Assembly: GCF_963678635.1 (NCBI RefSeq)
Contig: NC_087062.1
Coordinates: forward strand, 80,477,200 to 80,541,199
Source: Symsagittifera roscoffensis
Taxonomy: Eukaryota; Xenacoelomorpha; Acoela; Convolutidae
Reading direction: 5' to 3'
Length of the DNA stretch: 64,000 bases
Of this stretch, positions 10,151 to 19,227 are shown one piece after another. The position numbers were made by a program, and so were the translations under genes. Positions within the stretch are counted from its first letter, which is position 1, and each line of letters begins with the position of its first letter. The notes under the pieces are model-generated. The model searched no databases. It saw nothing but the letters and a program-made list of their open reading frames with translations, and was not told where the DNA came from.

Positions 10151-10618
10151 ATGTCATTTAAAAACCTAGGAAATAAACAAACAATCGTTTTACACAATTG
10201 TGAAATAGATAACAAAAAATACGACCTTGTAATCACACCTCATACACAAACAGTTGGATACATTCGAACAAAACGACAAACACTAAAAAGAAAAATAATA
10301 ACGAAACAAAGACAAATAACACGAAAAAGATTTTCAAAAAATCGAAACGCATTTTCAGAATCAGAAACCAACAGTTTAGACGAACTTTACAAACTAAAAG
10401 AATCAATAGATAAAAATTGCCCAATTCACGATCAATTATATTTCTCTGACTCAGAAACAACTTCAAATTCATCACAAAGAGGAAAAAGAAGAATAAAAAA
10501 GCAGTACAAACACAAACCAGTACATTTATACAATTGGAATCAACCAATTCGACACATTAATAATTACATATTAACAGTAATCGAACGAAAAAATGAGTTC
10601 AACGCACACCCCAGGTGA
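10151..10618 (+). CDS. 155-aa basic accessory protein (ORF2), unknown function
   Basis: The protein is strongly basic and rich in Lys and Arg, especially residues 37-65 (TKRQTLKRKIITKQRQ region) and around residues 112-123 (GKRRIKKQYKHK), with an acidic Ser-rich patch between. Such clusters could bind RNA or act as nuclear localisation signals; that is inference. It starts at ATGTCATTTAAAAACC and overlaps the start of gag by 26 bases in another frame. The C copy has the same sequence but a TGA at codon 71, and B has a broken remnant from 38507. It could be an N-terminal gag-related protein or an accessory regulator. No known domain is recognised. Confidence 0.65.
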   Translation: MSFKNLGNKQTIVLHNCEIDNKKYDLVITPHTQTVGYIRTKRQTLKRKIITKQRQITRKRFSKNRNAFSESETNSLDELYKLKESIDKNCPIHDQLYFSDSETTSNSSQRGKRRIKKQYKHKPVHLYNWNQPIRHINNYILTVIERKNEFNAHPR

Positions 10619-13600
10619 AGAAACTCCAGATGATGATGAAATCTTTCCTTTTATAGTAGACGCAGATACTGATAGAGGACAACACATATTTTGTCAAAAT
10701 TTACTCGTAAATTTATTTGAACCCGGAATCAGTCCATGTAAAACAGAGTTCCCCGATGTAAAAATCAAAAGACAAATCATAGATCACTATCTAAAAGATA
10801 TATGCAACATAACACAACAGTATGGAATCTACTCCATAGAATTCACCTCACCAAACCATAATAATAGAAAATATACAATTCAAACAGACGATCTTGATTT
10901 AGAATTTTCAAAAGTTTTTTCAGAATATATAAAAAGCATCCAATACCATAACTCACAAAGAGCAAACTCCATATTCACCAATGAAGTTTTCGCAATAATA
11001 TATAGTTATATTTCGATATTAGAAAACGAAATCCCAATAACAAATGTCTCACCAAAAGAAACATCTAAACATTTGAAAGTACGACATGAAATCACACTAC
11101 TCTCTAGTTATTTAAACATCATTAAAGAAAATTTCACGAAAGACGACGTTTCACAACATACAAAACACGATCTACAAAAAATTTTGGCATGGTTCATAAT
11201 AGATTACTTCACACACAATATTGATTTAATTGCACAAGCAAGAAAAAATTTTAGACCCCAAAATTCGAACGATGATACCGCTATCACAGAACAATCAGAT
11301 TATGTTTGGGACCCCGAATGGTCTCATCCCGCATTTATAAGCTTTCCACAATCAATCTCAAGTCAAGCAATAGGTACAATATCTTACATAAGAGATTATG
11401 TAAGAGTAATACCATTAACAATTGATGCAACACCATTAAACTATAATACATTTTTACCCGATACACAAAATAATAGTTTAAACTCTACAGTTATACACAA
11501 TGAAAACCTCAATGGAACTAGGAATCTTACTCAACAAGATATCCAGACACCATCACACTTCATAAATGAAGAAATTGTACACACAACAACTACACAACAA
11601 AGTATTTCACCAATACGCCCAAATTTAACAACACCAAGAAATACAAATCCTTCACAAACACAGGTAACCTTACAATCAACCGTTAAACCTTCGGTTGCCC
11701 CTAAATATTCACATATGGATTACCAAACATACAGACCCATGACAATACCACCAAAAACACGCAAAACATTCACTAGAAACAACTTTGCAGACCATAATTA
11801 TAATTATACACATCCATCAAAAACATATAATCAACCACAAAGAAATTTTAACCAATATACAAGATCTCGAAATTGGGATAACCCAATGGCCCAACCTAAT
11901 TCAACAAATTTCCAAACAAATCCTCCACGGGATCACAGTGAAAATTACCCATTTTTTCAACAAAATAAAAATAAAAAACAGACATCTTATCAAATGGATT
12001 ATTTATCCTCAGATGATGATTTCTTACAACCAGATATATTTGCACAAAATACTCAAGAATATCGTAGACAAGGAATACAGAGAACACGTACAAATCATAG
12101 AAATTTTTCTCCACAACCAATAGATGCACAAAATCAACAACCAATTCAACAACAAAATCCAATTAATACACAATCTTTTCAACCAATTCAACAACAAAAT
12201 CCAATGACTGCACACTCGTATCAACCATCACAAATGCAAAATGAAATACCACACCCATATTATCTCCAACAACATGAGATAACAAGAAACCAACTTTCAA
12301 ATTTTTCTCAAATGCCAAATGCAGCAGAATCATTACAAATGACAATGAATCCATACCTTATGGGTGGATCATCAATAACATCAAACAAACCTTTAATGGT
12401 TTTCACAGGAACAGACCCTGAATACTCTGTAGAAGATTATTTAAATGCAGTAACAGCAAACCTGATTTTAAATATTGGACCTGAACCAATTAATACGCCA
12501 CTACATCAAAATTGGATACATCGACGCACAGCGTTAATACAAACAACCTTAGATGGCGCAGCCCAAAAATGGTTTTCAGTACTACCTCTAGAAATAAAAT
12601 CAAACTGGAAAAGATTTACACAAGAATTTTCAAAAATGTTTGACTCCGAAAGAAACAAACAACAACAAAGAGTTTTATGTAATGAAATTCGCAGATTACC
12701 AAACGAAACCATCAAGCAAATAGCAGTACGAATCGAAACACTAGTTCGAAAAGCATATTCATTAAATACACATGACTATAAAAACACAAAGATGACAGAA
12801 ATCTTAATGATGACCTTAACACCACAATTAAGGAAAATAGCAATAAAAAAGAGAGCATCACATCCTTCTTCAATTCGAGAACCCGATTTAGATTTTCGAA
12901 AACTAGTAGACAAATTAGAACAAGCAGAAATCACGATGAAACTAGAAGAAACGGAAAATCTGAAATTACAATACGTTAACAGAATTGAAACGACTCCCAC
13001 TAATATTAATAATATACAGGAATCAGAGACAGACCTCGTTGAAAAAATCACTGAAATACTCAATATCTACGAAAAGAACCCAAACTTTAAAGGCAAACCA
13101 TCTTTCAAAAAATGGTGTAATTATTGCCGACGATACGGACATAGTATTTCCGAATGTAGACAAAAACAGCAAGATAATCAAAATAAACCTCAAAAATATA
13201 AAGAACCAAATAAATCATTCTATCAATACATGAAAAAAGATCAAAATCTACCGAACAAAACAGTCCACAGCAACAACAGTTCAGGAAAACCACTCCCGAA
13301 CAATACAAATTATACAAGAAATCAATCACCATATAACTCAAGTTATAGAGGAAGATCACCAGAACGAAGAAACACGTATAATTCATCACAAAATCACTAC
13401 AATAGACCAAATAGTCGAAATAACTACTCCAGATCAAATTCAAACACACAACGATTTGTTTCTAGATCTAATTCCCAATCAAGAAATAACTACTATCCAA
13501 ACAACCAATCACGAAATTCATCATACAATAGGAATAGAAACTACTCCTATAATCGAAATAGAAGTTATTCAAACAACCGAAACCAGAATTACCCGAACAA

Positions 13601-15053
13601 TCGATCAAGGAATAACTCATATAATAGATCGAACTATAACAGACCAAACAATAATTACCAAAACAGATCGCGAAATAATTCACAAAATCGACACCCAAGT
13701 TATAATAATCGTTATAGAAATTATTCCCAATCACCACACCGGAATAATAATAACTATAATAATTCTAATAATCGCCACAGAAGTAGTACACCTAAACATC
13801 AAAGACAAATCAATCAAGTACAATCTAACCCAGAAACAACATCAGACCCTCCAGGTATTGATGACACAGTAACTGATACGTTACAACTCAATCAAATAAA
13901 CTGTACATCATCAGATTCAGAAAGTGATACTGAAAACACTCTTTCTATCAATATGATAAAAGTCGAAAATGACTATGAATCTGTCATATATGAACAACCC
14001 TTTTCATCACACATATATGAAAATCAATCAGAATTTCTTCAAAATTATTACACTACACCCATAAATTCCACACCAACGACGCAAGAAACAAACGAGATTA
14101 ACACTACAGATCAAACCAATAAAAATACCAAAACAAAATGCTTGAATACAAACCACATTTATCAAAATATACAAAAAGAACAACCCAAAGAAAAAATTTG
14201 GACAATACCATTTCTCTTAGAAAGCCCAAGAAATAAAGAATTTCAACCACCAGACCTTGAAATAGATTTTTTAATTGATTCAGGAGCAGAATCAAACATA
14301 ATAAACATCCCCACATGGAATGAAATAAAAACTTTACACCCAAAGTTAATACCTCTTGAAACCTCCAGTAAGTTAGCAACAGCACAAGGATCAACATTGA
14401 TAAACTACGGAAAAATCCAATTATTTCTCCTCCCCACCAGAACAATGGAACAAAGCAAAATTTTAAATAAGCCATTTAAACAAATATTCCATATCACTGA
14501 CATTAAATATAATATCATTGGAATACCATTTATTTCCAAGTATATACCAACAATTAACATACTAAATAGTAAAATATTAATCAAAGATAAATATACAAAA
14601 ACAAAAGAAACATCCTTAACATTTTTTCAAAGATTAAATAAACAACCACCATTCTTTTCAAAATTCTACCCGATATTTAACCAACAAAGAAAACACCTAA
14701 AACCACTATCAGGAAATATCTATAATTTTTCAATCAAACAAGTTCACCAATATGATAAAGAACAAAACAAACAAAAATTTTATATGTCAGAATTTGAATT
14801 CAAACCTATTCACAAATTTTTCAAAATCACAATCTCATCCATAAAATATTTGAAAAATTCGAATTCCGATATCATTTCCTTACATGTCTATAACAACACA
14901 CCTTACCAAGTAACATTACCTTTAGGACTTTTAGGATATTGTAAAACCAACGCTACAATATCACCAATACACGAAAAAGCCTATCGCGTAAATAATATAC
15001 TCCAATTACTAGACATTTGCCAATCTACAATTCTTAATGAACACGACGTTTAA
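10593..15053 (+). CDS. gag-pro: Gag-protease polyprotein
   Basis: 1486 residues. Residues ~620-780 look like a retrotransposon Gag domain (AAQKWFSVLP, then KRFTQEFSKMF and the LPNETIKQIAVRIETL segment). A CCHC zinc knuckle (CNYCRRYGHSISEC) is at ~843-857. Residues ~890-1090 are a disordered stretch dominated by Asn, Arg, Tyr and Ser. An aspartic protease with active site IDSGAES lies at ~1227-1233, with the flap and downstream hydrophobic segment IKYNIIGIPFISKY after it. Residues ~515-560 hold QPIQQQNP repeats. It makes the virion core, packages RNA and matures the polyprotein. Pol lies in the -1 frame after the stop, but the junction is altered by a deletion, so the native gag-pol expression mode cannot be read here. 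The start overlaps ORF2 by 26 bases and is shared by C. Confidence 0.93.
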   Translation: MSSTHTPGEETPDDDEIFPFIVDADTDRGQHIFCQNLLVNLFEPGISPCKTEFPDVKIKRQIIDHYLKDICNITQQYGIYSIEFTSPNHNNRKYTIQTDDLDLEFSKVFSEYIKSIQYHNSQRANSIFTNEVFAIIYSYISILENEIPITNVSPKETSKHLKVRHEITLLSSYLNIIKENFTKDDVSQHTKHDLQKILAWFIIDYFTHNIDLIAQARKNFRPQNSNDDTAITEQSDYVWDPEWSHPAFISFPQSISSQAIGTISYIRDYVRVIPLTIDATPLNYNTFLPDTQNNSLNSTVIHNENLNGTRNLTQQDIQTPSHFINEEIVHTTTTQQSISPIRPNLTTPRNTNPSQTQVTLQSTVKPSVAPKYSHMDYQTYRPMTIPPKTRKTFTRNNFADHNYNYTHPSKTYNQPQRNFNQYTRSRNWDNPMAQPNSTNFQTNPPRDHSENYPFFQQNKNKKQTSYQMDYLSSDDDFLQPDIFAQNTQEYRRQGIQRTRTNHRNFSPQPIDAQNQQPIQQQNPINTQSFQPIQQQNPMTAHSYQPSQMQNEIPHPYYLQQHEITRNQLSNFSQMPNAAESLQMTMNPYLMGGSSITSNKPLMVFTGTDPEYSVEDYLNAVTANLILNIGPEPINTPLHQNWIHRRTALIQTTLDGAAQKWFSVLPLEIKSNWKRFTQEFSKMFDSERNKQQQRVLCNEIRRLPNETIKQIAVRIETLVRKAYSLNTHDYKNTKMTEILMMTLTPQLRKIAIKKRASHPSSIREPDLDFRKLVDKLEQAEITMKLEETENLKLQYVNRIETTPTNINNIQESETDLVEKITEILNIYEKNPNFKGKPSFKKWCNYCRRYGHSISECRQKQQDNQNKPQKYKEPNKSFYQYMKKDQNLPNKTVHSNNSSGKPLPNNTNYTRNQSPYNSSYRGRSPERRNTYNSSQNHYNRPNSRNNYSRSNSNTQRFVSRSNSQSRNNYYPNNQSRNSSYNRNRNYSYNRNRSYSNNRNQNYPNNRSRNNSYNRSNYNRPNNNYQNRSRNNSQNRHPSYNNRYRNYSQSPHRNNNNYNNSNNRHRSSTPKHQRQINQVQSNPETTSDPPGIDDTVTDTLQLNQINCTSSDSESDTENTLSINMIKVENDYESVIYEQPFSSHIYENQSEFLQNYYTTPINSTPTTQETNEINTTDQTNKNTKTKCLNTNHIYQNIQKEQPKEKIWTIPFLLESPRNKEFQPPDLEIDFLIDSGAESNIINIPTWNEIKTLHPKLIPLETSSKLATAQGSTLINYGKIQLFLLPTRTMEQSKILNKPFKQIFHITDIKYNIIGIPFISKYIPTINILNSKILIKDKYTKTKETSLTFFQRLNKQPPFFSKFYPIFNQQRKHLKPLSGNIYNFSIKQVHQYDKEQNKQKFYMSEFEFKPIHKFFKITISSIKYLKNSNSDIISLHVYNNTPYQVTLPLGLLGYCKTNATISPIHEKAYRVNNILQLLDICQSTILNEHDV

Positions 15054-15060
15054 CACAATT
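15041..15060 (+). other. Junction of the ~0.6 kb RT deletion in element A
   Basis: Left of this point the sequence matches the end of gag-protease in B (up to about 43239). Right of it the sequence matches B from about 43823 (CGCTTAACACAATT). The ~0.6 kb between these points in B encodes the N-terminal RT region, including an ADMNSAY-type motif with the first catalytic Asp. The bases TTAACACAAT are shared at the right side of the join. The deletion leaves a gag-pro stop and then an open pol frame. Confidence 0.8.
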
Positions 15061-18000
15061 TGTTATAGGAAACCAACAATATGAATTCAACCGCTTATTC
15101 TATGGAATATCCATAGGACCAGCAGCATTTTCAGCTTTTATGAGCAAAATTTTTAGACCACTAATACTCAAGAAAAACGCAATCACCTATTTAGACGATG
15201 TTTTTATGCAATCACAAACAAAAGACGAGATGTTCAATGTTTTAGAAAAATATCACCAAATACTTCAGAACGAAAATCTGAAGGCCGCCCCCGATAAATC
15301 ACACTTCTTTTTGACAAGAGTTAAATTCTTAGGACATAATATAGAAAGAAAAACAATCACTCCATTGAAATCACGCATTGACGCTATTCAAAAACTTCAA
15401 CCACCAACAAATAAAAAGAAAATCCAAGAATTTCTTGGTATGTTAAACTTTTTAAGTAAATATGTTTATAAAATGCAATTATATCTACGACCATTTTATA
15501 ACATCCTTAGACAACAAAATAATTTTGAATGGAACACAGAACATCAAACACGATTTGAAGAAATAAAGAAACTTTTAACTGAACAAATTTCAAACACAAT
15601 TCCAGATTCAAATCAACCATTTTATGCAATGTGCGATGCTTCGAACTTTGGCATCGGTGCAGCACTATTACAATCACATAATGGTACAAATAAAATGAAC
15701 CTCATATCAGCAAATTCTCGACTATTCACTCAAGCAGAGCTACGACTCTCAACTCTAATGAGAGAATGTACAGCCATAATATATACACTGACAGAATATG
15801 AATTTCTGATACTTGGATCAAAACATCCAACAGTTCTATTCACAGACCATAAACCAATCATTTTTCTTTTTACACAAAAGTCTAATCCAAACCACCGAGT
15901 TTACAGATTTCAACTAATTCTAATGAAATTTCCAAACTTACATATAGTTTGGACTGCAGGAAAAAATCTTGCATTACCAGACACCTTAAGTCGAAATACA
16001 CCACCTGAATTACTTACACGAAAAACAACAGTTGAAATACCCAAAAACATAAAATTCTACCTTGCAGAAAACGAAACATCACCCCGATTGGAATGCAAAT
16101 ATGCAGTAAAAACTGATATTGAACAATCACAAATAAATAATTTACAACATTTTCCACTTTATTTAGATTGTCAAAATAATCATTATGAAGTTGATCTACT
16201 TGGAACATCAACTTTCAAACCAATCCCATATTCTCAATGGATCAAAAATAACACCCAACAAAAACGAACAAAACAACACCCGCCTAAAAAAGACCATTTT
16301 CCACTAATTGAAAAAGAAGATTTAACTGATAAAATAAATTTATCAGGACCACAAACAAATGATTCAAAATACACAATAAATCAAGTTTTTGACCTTCACG
16401 ACCCACTTGACACAATACCCTTATCTAAATTAGAAATCGAAAACATTTTTCTCCCCCCAACAGAAACAATTACAATTTCAACACTGAAACAATATCAAAA
16501 CCTTGACCCAGTAATTCGACAACTGAAATCATGGCACAAATATAAAACTAAACCTATCAAAGCAGATTCAACCATTCTAGGAAACAAAACACTCCTCCGA
16601 TACTTTCGCAAATTTAACAACACAACAATTAACGAAAATACAGACCTTTTAGAGTATAACCTGAATGAATCTACAGTTCCATGTCTCCCTTTAAGTATGA
16701 TTCTTATAGCTTTTAATATTTCACATACACAAAATATTAAAGGACACTCTGGATCAGAAAAAACATATTCAAATTTTATACAAAATTTTTACTTCCCAAA
16801 TGCACCAATTTGGATAAAAGTACTATGCAATGATTGTATAGTATGTCAACTAAAAAAACCTTACCCAAATCAAAAACAAATAGCACAAAAACAAGATTTT
16901 AAAGGACAAAGTTTGTACTTTAACCATCGTATCTCATTTGATACTAAGGGACCAATTTCACCCTCATCAGAAGGAAACTCCTACATTATGGTAATTGTTG
17001 ACGCATTTACACATTATGTAGCACTTAACCCAGTACCACATTGTAACGCTTATTACGCTTACACAACACTCTATGAACACTGGATAGCAAAATTCGGACT
17101 ACCAGAAATTTTAGTTACAGACAACGGTACAGAATTCATAAATAATGAAATTATCACACTATGTCATTTATATAACATTAAACACAAACCACGTACATCT
17201 CATGCACCTTGGACAAACGGCTTAGTCGAAGGTATGAACCGTTCATTACAAGAATATCTTAGATGTATCATCAACGGAAATGATACAAAATATACCGAAT
17301 GGTCAGCAGATGTAAAATTATTTCCCTTAGCATATAATTCACAAATTACGACAACTCTAGGAATGTCACCATACGAAATGGTTTTTAACCAAAAGCCACG
17401 CAAACCAATAATGTTTACAGCAAATTCTCATAAAAACGCACAAGGTTATTGTCAACCAAATAAAGACTCAATTTGTTATAACCTACCTTTACATACACAT
17501 GATGAAGATCATTTTCATCACCCACAAATTCTTAAACTAGCCTCCGGTACACACACCGAATGGATTCTAAATAGAGATAAAAAACACAATGAAATTTATC
17601 AAAAAATAACAAAAAAGTTATTACAAAGACAAAACATCAATGAACAAATCAATTCACGTTTTACACCAGCCTCCGATTTAAAAATTGGAACATTTGTTTT
17701 AATACCTAATTTTAATACTCAAAAAGGAATTTCTAAAAAATTACAACCCCTTCGAAAAGGACCATACCAAATAATTGCAAAACCCACTGATGTCACATAT
17801 AAAATTACCGACTCAAACACAAAAGAAATCGTTCAACATCGAAACAACCTATTACCTTATTACCCAAAAGAATACGCACTCCGCGAATTAACTCAATTAT
17901 ATTCTTTCACAGGATTAAAAATCATTCAAAATGAACCACATCTGAAAAACACAGAACAAAATGATAACCCCACCGAAAATCAAAACACAAAACCAACCGC

Positions 18001-18202
18001 CACCAAAAACAATACACAAAACCATAAAGAATCTCCAAAACAAAGAAAAAATAGAAAAATGACAGAACAAATAGTACCCCAAGAAGAAATAGACAAATCT
18101 GAACATAGAAAAACAACAAGACTCCGAAATCAACCACGTAAAAACTACAAAATGTTCATCCCCCAATCTAAAATATTAAAGAAAGTAGAATTTAAAAAGT
18201 AA
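15053..18202 (+). CDS. pol: Pol polyprotein lacking the RT N-terminus: RT remainder, RNase H, integrase
   Basis: The frame is open from 15041 and the first ATG is at 15140 (1020 residues). From that Met, YLDD with two RT catalytic Asp is at 17-20, followed by the primer-grip-like FLGHNI and the connection. RNase H follows with CDAS (Asp ~166), MREC (Glu ~209), FTDHKP and LPDTLSR. The integrase zinc-binding HHCC lies at ~528-566 (HTQNIKGH...CNDCIVC). The core D-D-35-E is formed by FDTKGP (~600), TDNGTEF (~660) and GLVEGMN (~696). A GPY/F-type module (LQPLRKGPYQII) is at ~868-880. The tail is basic and ends KKVEFKK. RNase H and integrase look intact, but without the RT fingers and first Asp, the enzyme cannot copy RNA as assembled. 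Confidence 0.92.
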   Translation, partial: TQFVIGNQQYEFNRLFYGISIGPAAFSAFMSKIFRPLILKKNAITYLDDVFMQSQTKDEMFNVLEKYHQILQNENLKAAPDKSHFFLTRVKFLGHNIERKTITPLKSRIDAIQKLQPPTNKKKIQEFLGMLNFLSKYVYKMQLYLRPFYNILRQQNNFEWNTEHQTRFEEIKKLLTEQISNTIPDSNQPFYAMCDASNFGIGAALLQSHNGTNKMNLISANSRLFTQAELRLSTLMRECTAIIYTLTEYEFLILGSKHPTVLFTDHKPIIFLFTQKSNPNHRVYRFQLILMKFPNLHIVWTAGKNLALPDTLSRNTPPELLTRKTTVEIPKNIKFYLAENETSPRLECKYAVKTDIEQSQINNLQHFPLYLDCQNNHYEVDLLGTSTFKPIPYSQWIKNNTQQKRTKQHPPKKDHFPLIEKEDLTDKINLSGPQTNDSKYTINQVFDLHDPLDTIPLSKLEIENIFLPPTETITISTLKQYQNLDPVIRQLKSWHKYKTKPIKADSTILGNKTLLRYFRKFNNTTINENTDLLEYNLNESTVPCLPLSMILIAFNISHTQNIKGHSGSEKTYSNFIQNFYFPNAPIWIKVLCNDCIVCQLKKPYPNQKQIAQKQDFKGQSLYFNHRISFDTKGPISPSSEGNSYIMVIVDAFTHYVALNPVPHCNAYYAYTTLYEHWIAKFGLPEILVTDNGTEFINNEIITLCHLYNIKHKPRTSHAPWTNGLVEGMNRSLQEYLRCIINGNDTKYTEWSADVKLFPLAYNSQITTTLGMSPYEMVFNQKPRKPIMFTANSHKNAQGYCQPNKDSICYNLPLHTHDEDHFHHPQILKLASGTHTEWILNRDKKHNEIYQKITKKLLQRQNINEQINSRFTPASDLKIGTFVLIPNFNTQKGISKKLQPLRKGPYQIIAKPTDVTYKITDSNTKEIVQHRNNLLPYYPKEYALRELTQLYSFTGLKIIQNEPHLKNTEQNDNPTENQNTKPTATKNNTQNHKESPKQRKNRKMTEQIVPQEEIDKSEHRKTTRLRNQPRKNYKMFIPQSKILKKVEFKK

Positions 18203-18803
18203 TTTTAAGATTTCATACTTCACAATCTTGAAACCTCCGTAACATTTTTCATTTCAATTTTTCAAAATAACATGCTCACAAGTACGCAATAATTCTAGTT
18301 CAAAATAGACCAATAGGATTCATCCAATCCGCCACTTTCTCTAACTCAAACTAAGATCAATTAGACGAATAATCTAGAACTCCAGGCACATCTCTAACTA
18401 TAACTTTACAACCTCCAGGTCAAAAATAAGCAAATCACTCCAACTTGACAGCTAAAATAAATATCACCATAATACCGTACCCCTCCCTTATCTAATAACC
18501 CAAAGATCAACAATATTTCCCCAACTCAGACCACGAATACCCCCAAAACAAATTTGATAACTTAGCCTAAAGTAACAAAATGAAGATTTTAATTAGCCTA
18601 AAGTATAAAAATCTCACCATACCCCGGATCATTTGACAAACAAAAATAAAGAAAAAGACGACCTCCCAGTCACCATGAAAATTGCCCCCAACAATTTTTT
18701 ACAAAACTCAACCCACTTGTCAAAAAAAATAATAAATAATTCGACCACACTAGAAAATCGCCTCAAACAGCAAAAAATATTCGACCAAGAAATCATTTCT
18801 TAA
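18203..18803 (+). other. Non-coding spacer after pol with repeated TTAGCCTAAAGTA
   Basis: About 600 bases without an ORF. TTAGCCTAAAGTA occurs at ~18562 and again at ~18593, and the pair is kept in B at ~47757 and ~47797 although the flanks have diverged. An ACCTCCAGGTCAAAAA block at ~18411 is also shared with B (~47605). Conservation in a spacer suggests an RNA element, for example an export or splice-control signal; the function is inferred only. Confidence 0.5.
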
Positions 18804-19034
18804 ATGCTCTTCTCTCAAACAGTTGCTCAAATACTTATAAATTTTAAACATTTTTTTTCAATACTTGAAGCCTTTATAATATTTCTTTTTGATATACTTG
18901 AATCTTTTCTAATAATCCTAATCATTTTTTGTAACATTTTTTTAATTTTCTACACTATTCTCGAACTATTCCTCCAACTTTCCAAAACCCTTGAATATAT
19001 CCACAGGTACGATTTTAACAACTTGTCTAAATGA
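18804..19034 (+). CDS. 76-aa small membrane protein (TM1), unknown function
   Basis: Almost half the protein is hydrophobic: residues ~19-55 (FSILEAFIIFLFDILESF and following) could form one or two membrane segments rich in Phe, Ile and Leu with interspersed acidic residues. It ends NNLSK and its TGA stop overlaps the next ATG (ATGA, 19031-19034). A homologous frame in B (47992-48228) keeps the start MLxSQ, the C-terminal LSK and the overlap with the following ORF, while the middle is diverged. Size and hydrophobicity recall small viral membrane proteins such as viroporins, but there is no sequence family that I recognise. Confidence 0.5.
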   Translation: MLFSQTVAQILINFKHFFSILEAFIIFLFDILESFLIILIIFCNIFLIFYTILELFLQLSKTLEYIHRYDFNNLSK

Positions 19035-19219
19035 TACGAACAATTTTCAGTAGAACCGATATTTTTTTATTGTTTGTAATTTTCATAACATTTTTATCAT
19101 CCCTCATTTTGACCATCTGTAAATGTGTAAAGAAAGCAATCCTCACATTTTCCCTAGCAACAGTCCTTCTAATTCTTTTTTTGGAAGAATATTATAATAA
19201 ACACAAAATTTCTCACTAA
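19031..19219 (+). CDS. 62-aa small membrane protein (TM2), unknown function
   Basis: It starts inside the stop codon of TM1 (ATGA). Residues ~11-28 are a first hydrophobic segment and ~37-51 a second, separated by the juxtamembrane motif CKCVKK. In decayed element B the best conserved string is LILTICKC followed by [VI]KKAI (around 48290-48340), although stops and a frameshift interrupt it. The twin Cys next to Lys residues suggests a lipid-modified or membrane-bound turn; that is inference. The stop-start overlap suggests translation by termination-reinitiation with TM1. Function unknown. Confidence 0.5.
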   Translation: MIRTIFSRTDIFLLFVIFITFLSSLILTICKCVKKAILTFSLATVLLILFLEEYYNKHKISH

Positions 19220-19227
19220 AGTAATAA

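Noticed and set aside
10233..10547. Long minus-strand frames inside ORF2, gag, pol and env (for example 10233-10547, 13105-13449, 14104-14475)
   Set aside because: They arise from the A/C-rich, stop-poor complement of the real genes and have no domain or conserved start.
15041..15060. Programmed frameshift between gag-pro and pol in element A
   Set aside because: The junction is a deletion scar relative to B, so the present frame relation says nothing about the native mechanism.
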